From Bradyrhizobium sp. AZCC 2262 (lineage in GTDB: Bacteria > Pseudomonadota > Alphaproteobacteria > Rhizobiales > Xanthobacteraceae): a DNA stretch of 64,000 nucleotides. Of the stretch, positions 16,741-24,292 are shown in pieces; the stretch's first letter is position 1; each line of letters opens with the position of its first letter. Below the pieces are notes generated by a model that worked only from the letters and a program-made list of their open reading frames with translations, searched no databases and was not told the DNA's origin. The stretch is taken from assembly GCF_036924535.1 (NCBI RefSeq), contig NZ_JAZHRT010000001.1, positions 5,518,001 through 5,582,000 of the forward strand, given 5' to 3'. The position numbers were made by a program, and so were the translations under genes.

Positions 16741-18426
16741 CTAGGCGGCGCGTACCGACTCGAGGAATTTGGCGACCTCGACCTTGAGACGGTTGCTGTC
16801 GCCCGACAGCAACCGCGCCGCGGAGAGAACGTGTGACGAGGCAGTCTCCGTCTCGGTCGCGCCGCGCACGTCGGTGATGTTGGCGGAGACCATCTGCGTT
16901 CCCTGCGCCGCCTGCTGCACGTTGCGGGAGATTTCCTGCGTCGCCGCGCCCTGCTCTTCCACGGCGGCCGCGATCGCGGAGGAAATTTCGGAGAGCTTTC
17001 CGATGGTGCCCGAGATTTCCTGGATGGCGCCGACCGAATCCTGGGTCGCAGCCTGGATACCGGTGATCTGCTGCCCGATCTCGCCGGTGGCCTTGGCGGT
17101 CTGTTCCGCCAGCGCCTTCACTTCGGACGCAACGACCGCGAAGCCACGGCCGGCTTCACCTGCGCGTGCCGCCTCGATGGTGGCGTTGAGCGCAAGCAGG
17201 TTGGTCTGGCCCGCGATGTTGTTGATGAGTTCGATCACGTCGCCGATGCGGGCGGCGGCTTTCGACAATTCGCCGACCCGATCGTTGGTCCTCGAGGCCT
17301 GATCCACGGCGTCGCCGGCCATCCGCGCCGATTCCTGAACCTGCCGGCTGATCTCGTTGACCGAGGATGCCATTTCCTCCGTCGCAGATGCGACCGACTG
17401 CACGTTGGTGGAAGCCTCTTCCGAGGCTGCCGAGACGGTGGTGGCGAGTTCCTGCGCGCGCTCCGCTGTCGCGGTCAGCGTGCCTGCGGAAGCTTCGAGT
17501 TCGGTAGAGGCCGACGACACGGTTTCGACGATCTCGCCGATCATGGCTTCGAAGTCCCGCGTGATGCTGTCGACACGGCGGCCACGCTCGATCTTGGCTT
17601 CGGCATCGTGAGCGGCGGCTTGATCGGCAGCCTTCTTGGCAATCAGCGCATCCTTGAACACCTGCAAGGCGTCCGCCATGACGCCGATTTCGGTCTTCTC
17701 TCCGCGGCGCCTCACTTCGGCGGACAGGTCCCCGCTTCCCAGCGCCTGCATCGGCTTCACGATGGATGCAATTCCGCTCGACAGGTCGCGGACCAGATAC
17801 ATTCCGACGCCGACATCGCAGATGATGACGGCGGCGACAACGCCCAGGACGATCCAGAATGCGAAATTGTAACCTTCCGCAGCCTGCTGGGTCGCGGTAT
17901 CGGCGCCCGCGTTGTTGAGATTGATGTCCTTCTCAAGAAACGCATCGGATTCGGCAGCGATCACTGCAACCTTCTTGGAGATCGCCTCGCTGGCCTCATG
18001 GGGAATTCGGCCGATGCTCTGGCGCGACAGTTCGATGACGTCCTGGACGCCGGTCATGTACTTGTCCCAGGCGCGCGCCCAGTTCTCGTAGATCGAGCGC
18101 TCTTCGGGAGAGGTAATCATCGGCTCGTAAGCCTTGCGATCCTTCGCGATCCTTTCGAGGATGCCGGCCAGTCGCTTGTCGTTGGCGGCCTTCGCCTCCA
18201 GCGTTTCCGCCATGACATGGGCCCGGAGCGCAATGCGGAACAGATTGATGTCCGCGCGCAGTTCACCGAGCACCCGGACGCTCGGAAGCCAGCTCGATGC
18301 GATTTCCACCGTATGGGCATTGATCGCCTGCATACTGCGGATCGCCAGCAGGCCCAATCCGGACATCGCGATCAGCATGAATGCAATTACGGCGATGACC
18401 TTGGCGCGGATGGAAAGTGCGGGCAT
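16741..18426 (-). CDS. Methyl-accepting chemotaxis protein with four-helix-bundle sensor
   Basis: 561 residues from ATG 18426 ([20 protein letters not shown]); an upstream start at 18441 adds five. There are two membrane helices (about 7-27 and 185-210), between them a roughly 155-residue 4HB_MCP-type sensor, then HAMP and a signalling domain nearly identical to that of the neighbouring receptor ([20 protein letters not shown]). The close match of the signalling halves, with unlike sensors, suggests duplication and sensor replacement. Ligand unknown. No CheR pentapeptide at the end (KFLESVRAA). Confidence 0.92.
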   Translation of the reverse strand: MPALSIRAKVIAVIAFMLIAMSGLGLLAIRSMQAINAHTVEIASSWLPSVRVLGELRADINLFRIALRAHVMAETLEAKAANDKRLAGILERIAKDRKAYEPMITSPEERSIYENWARAWDKYMTGVQDVIELSRQSIGRIPHEASEAISKKVAVIAAESDAFLEKDINLNNAGADTATQQAAEGYNFAFWIVLGVVAAVIICDVGVGMYLVRDLSSGIASIVKPMQALGSGDLSAEVRRRGEKTEIGVMADALQVFKDALIAKKAADQAAAHDAEAKIERGRRVDSITRDFEAMIGEIVETVSSASTELEASAGTLTATAERAQELATTVSAASEEASTNVQSVASATEEMASSVNEISRQVQESARMAGDAVDQASRTNDRVGELSKAAARIGDVIELINNIAGQTNLLALNATIEAARAGEAGRGFAVVASEVKALAEQTAKATGEIGQQITGIQAATQDSVGAIQEISGTIGKLSEISSAIAAAVEEQGAATQEISRNVQQAAQGTQMVSANITDVRGATETETASSHVLSAARLLSGDSNRLKVEVAKFLESVRAA

Positions 18427-18541
18427 GGCTGGCTCTCTCAAGCGTTGGAGACAGGCGCCGCTGAATCATGAGGAACCGCCATCAAGCCTTCGATACGCCG
18501 GGAATATTCGGCAATCGTACGCTTCAGGTTCCAAGCGATGG

Positions 18542-18565
18542 TTAACTTGGAGTCCGTAAAATTAC
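18542..18565 (-). promoter_or_regulatory. Shared upstream motif of the MCP pair, copy 2
   Basis: Begins TTAAC, contains GGAGTCCGTAAAATTAC on the plus strand. It lies 116 bases before ATG 18426 and matches copy 1 (16488-16511) at 19 of 24 positions, within otherwise unlike spacers. Possibly a common activator site or promoter for chemoreceptor genes. Confidence 0.5.
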
Positions 18566-18595
18566 GTGGTGCGGGGGCGTATGCCGGATTGAGCG

Positions 18596-18829
18596 CTAAC
18601 CAACGGATTCGGCGACAAGACGAATCCGGAAAACCGGCTTCTTGGCCTCGTCCAGAAGCTCCATCTGCCATTCCGCGTTCTGTTTCAGGCCACGCGAAAG
18701 ACTGCCGAGCAGGTTGCCGCAGACCTTGGTCATCTCGGTCCAGGCGGCCTCGCGGCTTTCGAATTCGGACCCCTGATCGGACGCGCCTGCGTAGCGGCCG
18801 TGACTGATCCGGAAAAAATACAGCGGCAT
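18596..18829 (-). CDS. DUF6894 family small protein
   Basis: 77 residues starting MPLYFFRISHGRYAGASDQG. The opening M-P-x-Y-F-F-x-x-x-x-G and the central AAWTEMTKVCGNLLGSLSRG are what I associate with DUF6894, short alphaproteobacterial proteins of unknown function. I use ATG 18829 because the motif normally begins at the second residue; the frame is open upstream to 18880. No membrane segment. It lies between the second receptor and a secreted-protein gene on the same strand. Confidence 0.7.
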   Translation of the reverse strand: MPLYFFRISHGRYAGASDQGSEFESREAAWTEMTKVCGNLLGSLSRGLKQNAEWQMELLDEAKKPVFRIRLVAESVG

Positions 18830-19059
18830 GATTGATCTCATGTGTTGGGCCGCCTCCCGGCCTTCGTCGCCGGTCACCAAGTTGGAATATGATTCGCTAC
18901 CAGGACATGAATGCGCCAGCCCGTATGACTACGGCTTCGCGCCTCGCCGACGGGCGGCATGGCCGCCGGTTCACCGGCCGGTCACCGGCACTCTGACCGG
19001 CTGCACGCCCATTCAATCCAAAAGTGGGTTGTTGCGGTCCCGGACGCGGTTTTCCGCGA

Positions 19060-19668
19060 TCAATCGGTCGAGCGGCGCAGCTCCGGGGCGCTTTCGGCCT
19101 TGGCCGGTTCGGACCTGACCTGCTCCACCTTCGGCTCGGATTTCACCGGCTCAAGCTTGGTGTTCTCCACCGCCGGCGTCTCGACCCGCCCCGTTACTTC
19201 GGCCCGTGCGTCGCGCGAAGGCTCCTCCCGGCGATGCAGCGAACGCGGCCGGGCCACGGAGCGCGCCATCAGCATCTGCGAGGCGCCCTGATGGCGGAAA
19301 TCGCAATAGGCGAAGCCCATGCCCGAGACCGAGCCACGGAACGAGCGATCGTCGCGCTTGTCGAGATTGAAGCAGGGCTCGAACGGAAGACCCTTGATGG
19401 AAGCGCAAACGGCCTGGCCACGAATCTGCAGCGTATTGCCGGGCAGGCGCACATGGCGGATCGGGCCAGAGCCGCTGAATTGGACCGAACCGGCCGCGCC
19501 GAGATCGTCCATGATACGACCAGCGCCGCGGGTGCCGTCAAAGCAGGTGAAGGCGAACACCTTGCCGTTCACAAACCTGCGCGCCTCGTCGGCATTCATC
19601 ATCCCGGCCAGCGCAGGAACGATCATCGCACCGGCCGTGACGGCCCCCAAAACCAAACGCGCAAGCAT
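19060..19668 (-). CDS. Secreted hypothetical protein with charged C-terminal tail
   Basis: 202 residues from ATG 19668. The signal peptide is MLARLVLGAVTAGAMIVPALA. The mature core (to about residue 125) has Cys in FAFTCFDG, AVCASIKG, EPCFNLD and YCDF, plus GTRGAGRIMDDLGAAGSVQFSGSG, so it probably folds in the periplasm with disulfides. From about residue 140 the protein is a low-complexity tail rich in Arg, Glu, Pro and Val (the VKSEPKVEQVRSEPAKAES region), likely disordered. I do not recognise a characterised family. Confidence 0.72.
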   Translation of the reverse strand: MLARLVLGAVTAGAMIVPALAGMMNADEARRFVNGKVFAFTCFDGTRGAGRIMDDLGAAGSVQFSGSGPIRHVRLPGNTLQIRGQAVCASIKGLPFEPCFNLDKRDDRSFRGSVSGMGFAYCDFRHQGASQMLMARSVARPRSLHRREEPSRDARAEVTGRVETPAVENTKLEPVKSEPKVEQVRSEPAKAESAPELRRSTD

Positions 19669-19775
19669 GCTGCTACTCCAACTTAACAATAGCGCGGGCG
19701 CCCGCCTTTACCCCGTGCTTACCATACCAACCGTGGCAACATTGGAGCAGGTTGGTTGGTAAAGTCTGAACGCCG

Positions 19776-20762
19776 TTAGAGAATTTTTACCACGATTCGA
19801 CCGCGGACCTGGCCAGCGAGGATTTGCGCACCGGTTCTGACCACCTGGTCAAGGTTAATTTCCTGAGTAATTTCAGACAGTTTACCCTTATCCAAATCGC
19901 TTGCAAGTCGGTTCCAGGCAAGCTTGCGCTGGGGCAACGGGCACATCACGGAATCGATGCCCAGAAGGCACACCCCCCGCAAAATAAACGGCGCGACCGA
20001 GGACGGTAAATCCATGCCGGCCGCGAGGCCGCATGCCGCGATAGCCCCGCCATATTTCGTCATCGACAGCAGGTTGGCGAGTGTGGTCGAGCCGACGCTG
20101 TCGACGCCACCCGCCCAGCGCTCCTTTGCCAGCGGCTTGGCGGGCCCTGCGAGCTCGGCACGGTCAATCACCTCGGCGGCGCCGAGTCCCTTGAGGTAGT
20201 CGGCCTCCGACATGCGTCCGGTGGATGCGATGACGTGATAGCCGAGCTTGGAGAGCACGGCGGTGGCGACTGAACCGACGCCGCCGGCGGCGCCGGTCAC
20301 CACGACAGGGCCACTCGCAGGCGTCAGGCCTTGCTTCTCCAGCGCCAGCACCGACAGCATCGCGGTGTAGCCGGCGGTGCCGATCGCCATCGCTTCGCGG
20401 GTCGAGATGTTTTCCGGCAGCCGCACCAGCCAGTCGCCCTTGACGCGCGCCTTTTCGGCATAGGCACCGAGATGGGTTTCCCCCATGCCCCAGCCGTTGC
20501 AGACGACCTTGTCGCCCGCCTTCCACGCCGGATGCGAGGATTGTTCGACGGTGCCGGCGAAATCGATGCCGGCAATCATCGGGAAGCGCCGCACCACAGG
20601 CGCCTTGCCGGTGACGGCCAGGCCATCCTTGTAGTTCAGCGTCGACCACTCGACCGCAACCGTGACGTCGCCTTCCATCAGCTCGGCTTCGTCGAACTGC
20701 GTCAATGCGACGGTGGTGCCCTTCTCCGCCTTGTCGATCCTGACGGCCTTGAACGTTCCCAT
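19776..20762 (-). CDS. AcuI/YhdH-type acrylyl-CoA reductase-like oxidoreductase
   Basis: 328 residues from ATG 20762, with GGGGAG 6-11 bases before it. Medium-chain dehydrogenase fold without structural zinc: [21 protein letters not shown] and [13 protein letters not shown] at the N-terminus, the NADPH loop [16 protein letters not shown] (about 150-165), and [10 protein letters not shown] near the end, typical of the YhdH/AcuI branch that reduces acryloyl-CoA to propionyl-CoA. The upstream codons to 20822 overlap the end of the MFS gene, so they are not needed. 43 bases separate it from the MFS gene, probably one operon. Confidence 0.88.
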   Translation of the reverse strand: MGTFKAVRIDKAEKGTTVALTQFDEAELMEGDVTVAVEWSTLNYKDGLAVTGKAPVVRRFPMIAGIDFAGTVEQSSHPAWKAGDKVVCNGWGMGETHLGAYAEKARVKGDWLVRLPENISTREAMAIGTAGYTAMLSVLALEKQGLTPASGPVVVTGAAGGVGSVATAVLSKLGYHVIASTGRMSEADYLKGLGAAEVIDRAELAGPAKPLAKERWAGGVDSVGSTTLANLLSMTKYGGAIAACGLAAGMDLPSSVAPFILRGVCLLGIDSVMCPLPQRKLAWNRLASDLDKGKLSEITQEINLDQVVRTGAQILAGQVRGRIVVKIL

Positions 20763-20805
20763 GGCGAACTCCCCGGACTTTTCTCTGTCCGGAGTGTTTA
20801 CCGCA

Positions 20806-22062
20806 TCAGGCAGGTTGCGCAACCGGGCGCGCGACCGGCTGCTCGACGATCGGCAGGTTGATCAGCGCCGACAGCACGCCGAAGAAGATCGAGAGCCACC
20901 AGATCGGCGTGTAGGAGCCGAACTGCTCGAACACCACGCCGCCGAGCCAGACCCCGAGGAAGCCGCCGACCTGATGGCTGACGAAGGCAAAGCCGTACAG
21001 CGTGGCAAACCAGCGGGTGCCGAACATCAGCGCCACCAGCGCCGAGGTCGGCGGCACCGTGGAGAGCCAGGTCAGGCCGGTAGCGGCGCCGAACACGATC
21101 GCCGAGAAGGTGGTGATCGGAAACGAGATGAACGCCATGATCGACAGCGCGCGGGCAAGGTAGATGATCGAGAGGATATAACGCTTGGGATATTTGTTCT
21201 GCAGCCAGCCGACGCTGAGCGAGCCAATGATGTTGAACAGCCCGATGGCCGCAACAACCCAGCCGCCGGTCTGCGCGGAGACGCCGCGATCGGCGAGATA
21301 GGCCGGCAGATGCACGGTGATGAAGGCAAGCTGGAAGCCGCAGGTGAAGAAGCCGAGCACCAGCAATACATAGGAGCGATGGCCGAACGCCTCCGCCAGC
21401 GCGGTCTTGAACGTTTGCTGGTCGGCGGCTGGAACGTCAGACGCTGACGTGGTCGAAGGCGGCGTCGCGATCGCAAGCGACAGCGGCACGATCAAGAGCA
21501 TCAGCAAGGCAAACACCGTCAGCGCCGCCTGCCAGCCGAAATTGTCGATCATCGCCACGCCGAATGGGGCGAACAGGAACTGCCCGAACGAGCCGGCCGC
21601 GGTACCGGCGCCGAGCGCAAGACCACGTTTCTCCACCGGCAGCAGCTTGCTGAACGCCGACAGCACCAGATTGAACGAACAGCCCGAAAGACCGAAGCCG
21701 ATCAGGACGCCGGCGCCGAGATCGAGCGATAGCGGCGTCGTGGAATAGCGCATCAGCAGCAGGCCGCCCGCGTAGAGCAACGCACCGACAATCATCACAC
21801 GCAGGATGCCGAACCGGTCCGCAATGGCGCCTGCGATCGGCTGGCCCAGTCCCCACAACAGATTCTGCAGCGCCAGCGCGAGGCCGAACACGTCGCGGCC
21901 CCAGGCGAACTCGCGGCCCATCGGCTGGACGAAAAAGCCGAGGCTTGAGCGCGGCCCAAAACTCAACAGCGCGATCGCGCATCCGCAGATGATGATCACC
22001 AGCGGTGTGCGCCACGTGCCAAGGCCGGATGATGGACGAAGGTCGCCGGTCGTTGTTGACAT
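20806..22062 (-). CDS. MFS transporter (OFA/monocarboxylate-type)
   Basis: 418 residues from ATG 22062 ([12 protein letters not shown]). Twelve hydrophobic helices are countable. The loop between helices 2 and 3 has [16 protein letters not shown], and the first helices ([47 protein letters not shown]) match the oxalate/formate and monocarboxylate-like carriers. It presumably imports or exports a small organic acid. Downstream and co-directional is the AcuI-like reductase, so an acrylate- or propionate-like substrate is a guess worth testing. Confidence 0.85.
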   Translation of the reverse strand: MSTTTGDLRPSSGLGTWRTPLVIIICGCAIALLSFGPRSSLGFFVQPMGREFAWGRDVFGLALALQNLLWGLGQPIAGAIADRFGILRVMIVGALLYAGGLLLMRYSTTPLSLDLGAGVLIGFGLSGCSFNLVLSAFSKLLPVEKRGLALGAGTAAGSFGQFLFAPFGVAMIDNFGWQAALTVFALLMLLIVPLSLAIATPPSTTSASDVPAADQQTFKTALAEAFGHRSYVLLVLGFFTCGFQLAFITVHLPAYLADRGVSAQTGGWVVAAIGLFNIIGSLSVGWLQNKYPKRYILSIIYLARALSIMAFISFPITTFSAIVFGAATGLTWLSTVPPTSALVALMFGTRWFATLYGFAFVSHQVGGFLGVWLGGVVFEQFGSYTPIWWLSIFFGVLSALINLPIVEQPVARPVAQPA

Positions 22063-22370
22063 ATGTCTCCCCGCCTGTATGCCGCCCGGAACTACCGGAC
22101 GAAACATTACGCGCAGTTAATGCATTTGCATGAAAATCCCAAGGGGTCGCCGGAGAAAAATTTTCCGCTGCAAGGCAGCCCTGCAAAATTAGCGAGGGCA
22201 ATGAGAGCAATTTGTTGGGCTAGCGCCGGCACCCGGATGTCGTCCCCGCGAACGCGGGGACCCATACGCCGCGGTCGCGCAATTTGAGGAGGTGCCCGTC
22301 GTTCGATTTCGTTTCGAGATCCACCGCCGGTGGTTATGGGTCCCTGCGTTCGCAGGGACGACGGATAGCG
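22063..22370. other. Intergenic stretch holding the MFS leader and one palindromic repeat
   Basis: 308 bases without a credible gene. The first 160 bases are the AT-richer leader of the MFS gene. The rest is largely the repeat at 22239-22362, whose right arm ends 9 bases before the stop codon of the cell-wall hydrolase. Confidence 0.6.
22239..22362. repeat. Palindromic intergenic repeat (GTCGTCCC family)
   Basis: Left arm 22239-22266 (GTCGTCCCCGCGAACGCGGG, then GACCCATA) pairs with right arm 22335-22362 (TATGGGTCCCTGCGTTCGCA, then GGGACGAC) with few mismatches over 28 bases; each arm has its own small hairpin. It has the form of a BIME-like pair of REP units. Confidence 0.75.
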
Positions 22371-23819
22371 CTATCGCTTCGCGCTCGCCTGCTCGGCCGA
22401 GCTTTGCGCGGCTTCGGCGAGCCTGGCGGAGATCGCCGCGGTTTCGGCCGGGCTTCCCCAGCTCGGCGCGTCGCTGCCGTTACCCCAGGCGCGCGGCCGG
22501 TAGAAGGTGTGCACGCCGGTCTTGTACATCTTCTTCATTTCATTGACCCAGGACGGGCGCACCCAATAGGCATGGTAGTGCGTCGACTTGTCGACTTCCG
22601 GCAACCAGAGCTGGCCGTCGAGCATCGCTTTCGCAATCTTGCGCGCGCGCTCCCACATGTCGGGTTCGCGAATGACGTCCTTGTTGTTGTCGCAGGCGAA
22701 GGTGAACTGGCAGGCCAGATGGCGGTGCTTGTTCTGGTAAACCACGCCGCACACGGTTTCCGGATATTTGCCGGAGAAGGCGCGATTCAGCACGACCTGC
22801 GCCACCGCGATCTGGCCCCGCACCGCCTCGCCGCGGGCTTCGAAATAGACCGCCTCGGCAAGACACTTTTCCGACTTGGCGCGCGACTTTTCGTCGAACA
22901 GGCCGAGACGTTCGGCGGGCGTCTTGGCGTGCTGGTTGTCGGAATTGACCTCGCCCTTCGGCGCAACGCTCTCGCCCATCTCGCCGGCCCGCACCGGACC
23001 ATCGGCATCGACCGGCAGCGAGGCCATCACCTTCATGTCGGGATCGGGAATAGCGCCCGGCATCACGATGACGGGCTCTTCTCCGGGCCGCCAGCGCTCG
23101 ATGCTCTCCGGTGAGCCGAGCGACGAACCAAAGAACAGGCTCGCGGTCTTGAAGGAGAAACCATCGCGCGGTGACGCAGGAGCGCGCGTGGCCTCGCGCG
23201 TTTCCGGAACAATCTTGAGATCGTCCTGAGGTCTGGTTTCGAGCGACAGCGACATGTCGTATTGCGCCAGCGGCGGCGCGCTCAGCGCGGCCTGCAGTTC
23301 CGGATCGAGCGGCGCGCGCTCGACGGACGGCGCCGTCTCGGCGGTCTTGGCGCCCTTGACCGACGAATTCGATGTCGCGGGATCCTCGGTCGCCGGCGCA
23401 CGCTCAGTGGGGGCTGGGGTTTCCGCAGGCAGCGTTACGACGAGGCGGTCGCCCTTCAGCGTGCGATCGACCTTGGGGAAATCGGCGGCGTGATAACGCG
23501 GCGGCGGCGCGACGAGCGGATTGCGCGTCACTGAACCCGTGATGTCGATGCCTTGATTGTCGAGGCTGGCCAGCCGGTAGGTCGCGGTCTGCGGCGAGGA
23601 GGTTCCGATCGGACTGCCGAAAGAGAACGTAGCGACCTGGATGGTGCCGGCGGAGGAGAACACCCGCTTCTGCCAGCGCTCGGCGACGCCGGGCTGGCGT
23701 GCCAGCAGCGAAGCAATATCCTGATATCCGATCTCGGTCGGCATCAATGCGAAGACGCAGAGACCGAGGCCGAAGGACGCGAACCGCGCGCCCTTCGGCT
23801 GGCTACGCAACACAAACAT
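22371..23819 (-). CDS. SleB-type cell-wall hydrolase
   Basis: 482 residues from ATG 23819. The N-terminus holds one hydrophobic stretch (FASFGLGLCVFALMP) that anchors or exports it. Residues about 40-320 are a long, low-conservation linker rich in Pro, Ala, Thr and Glu. The C-terminal catalytic Hydrolase_2/SleB domain starts at CLAEAVYFEARGEAVRGQIA, with the conserved Glu residues, followed by VVYQNKHRHLACQFTFACD and THYHAYWVRPSWVNEM. SleB-like enzymes cut the glycan strand of peptidoglycan. Here the likely role is envelope growth or remodelling, not spores. Confidence 0.88.
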   Translation of the reverse strand: MFVLRSQPKGARFASFGLGLCVFALMPTEIGYQDIASLLARQPGVAERWQKRVFSSAGTIQVATFSFGSPIGTSSPQTATYRLASLDNQGIDITGSVTRNPLVAPPPRYHAADFPKVDRTLKGDRLVVTLPAETPAPTERAPATEDPATSNSSVKGAKTAETAPSVERAPLDPELQAALSAPPLAQYDMSLSLETRPQDDLKIVPETREATRAPASPRDGFSFKTASLFFGSSLGSPESIERWRPGEEPVIVMPGAIPDPDMKVMASLPVDADGPVRAGEMGESVAPKGEVNSDNQHAKTPAERLGLFDEKSRAKSEKCLAEAVYFEARGEAVRGQIAVAQVVLNRAFSGKYPETVCGVVYQNKHRHLACQFTFACDNNKDVIREPDMWERARKIAKAMLDGQLWLPEVDKSTHYHAYWVRPSWVNEMKKMYKTGVHTFYRPRAWGNGSDAPSWGSPAETAAISARLAEAAQSSAEQASAKR

Positions 23820-24134
23820 TGTACGCTCACGCAACGCTTACACGATCGAACGTCAGTACATCCGTGCAATTCGACCTTTTTTGTTGGTATCGAATTTAGG
23901 TTGCCGGGGAGTTAACCGGCGTGGCCTGCGTGCTACACGCAAGACATCGTGCGATTTTTGCGGAACGCATGAGAAGTATTGGTAAACGGCTACGCGATGA
24001 AAGTGGTAAATATCCCGTCAACGAAAATGATGAAGAAATTGTGCGTCGTGTGAACACGGGAACCGGTTATTGCGCGGAGTGAGTGACGTTTGGCGGGTGA
24101 ATGTCGTCAGATGCTTGCGCACGAACCATCCACG

Positions 24135-24209
24135 TCATTGCGAGCGCAGCGAAGCAATCCATCGCAGGGCATAGCGGATAGATGGATTGCTTCGCTGCGC
24201 TCGCAATGA
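24135..24209. repeat. Long perfect inverted repeat (TCATTGCGAGCG family)
   Basis: 29-bp arms with perfect complementarity: 24135-24163 (TCATTGCGAGCGCAGCGAAG, then CAATCCATC) and 24181-24209, separated by 17 bases. This is one of the commonest palindromic elements of Bradyrhizobium-type genomes. A degenerate half copy occurs at 45602-45632. Confidence 0.85.
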
Positions 24210-24237
24210 CGGCTCTCGCGCCTGCGCAAAACGCGAA

Positions 24238-24260
24238 ATGCCCGGGACTGGCCCGGGCAT
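24238..24260 (-). terminator. Probable intrinsic terminator of ppdK
   Basis: ATGCCCGGG, loop ACTGG, CCCGGGCAT: a 9-bp stem 32 bases past the ppdK stop. Read on the minus strand it is followed by TTTCGCGTTTTG, a broken T-run. Confidence 0.6.
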
Positions 24261-24292
24261 GCCGTCGTATCCGCTGATAGTCAGCGCTTAAA

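Larger units (their letters stand above)
23820..24292. other. Intergenic stretch with a palindromic repeat and a tiny open frame
   Basis: 473 bases. It holds the hydrolase leader (23820-23960, AT-rich), an open frame of 37 codons at 23969-24082 on the plus strand (MRSIGKRLRDESGKYPVN...) with no good ribosome site, the long inverted repeat at 24135-24209 and a terminator hairpin at 24238-24260. I do not call the 37-codon frame a gene, although its composition is AT-richer than the surroundings. Confidence 0.5.

Noticed and set aside
23969..24082. 37-codon frame MRSIGKRLRDESGKYPVN... in the hydrolase/ppdK spacer
   Set aside because: No convincing ribosome site, no recognised motif, and length near chance; noted because its composition is AT-richer.
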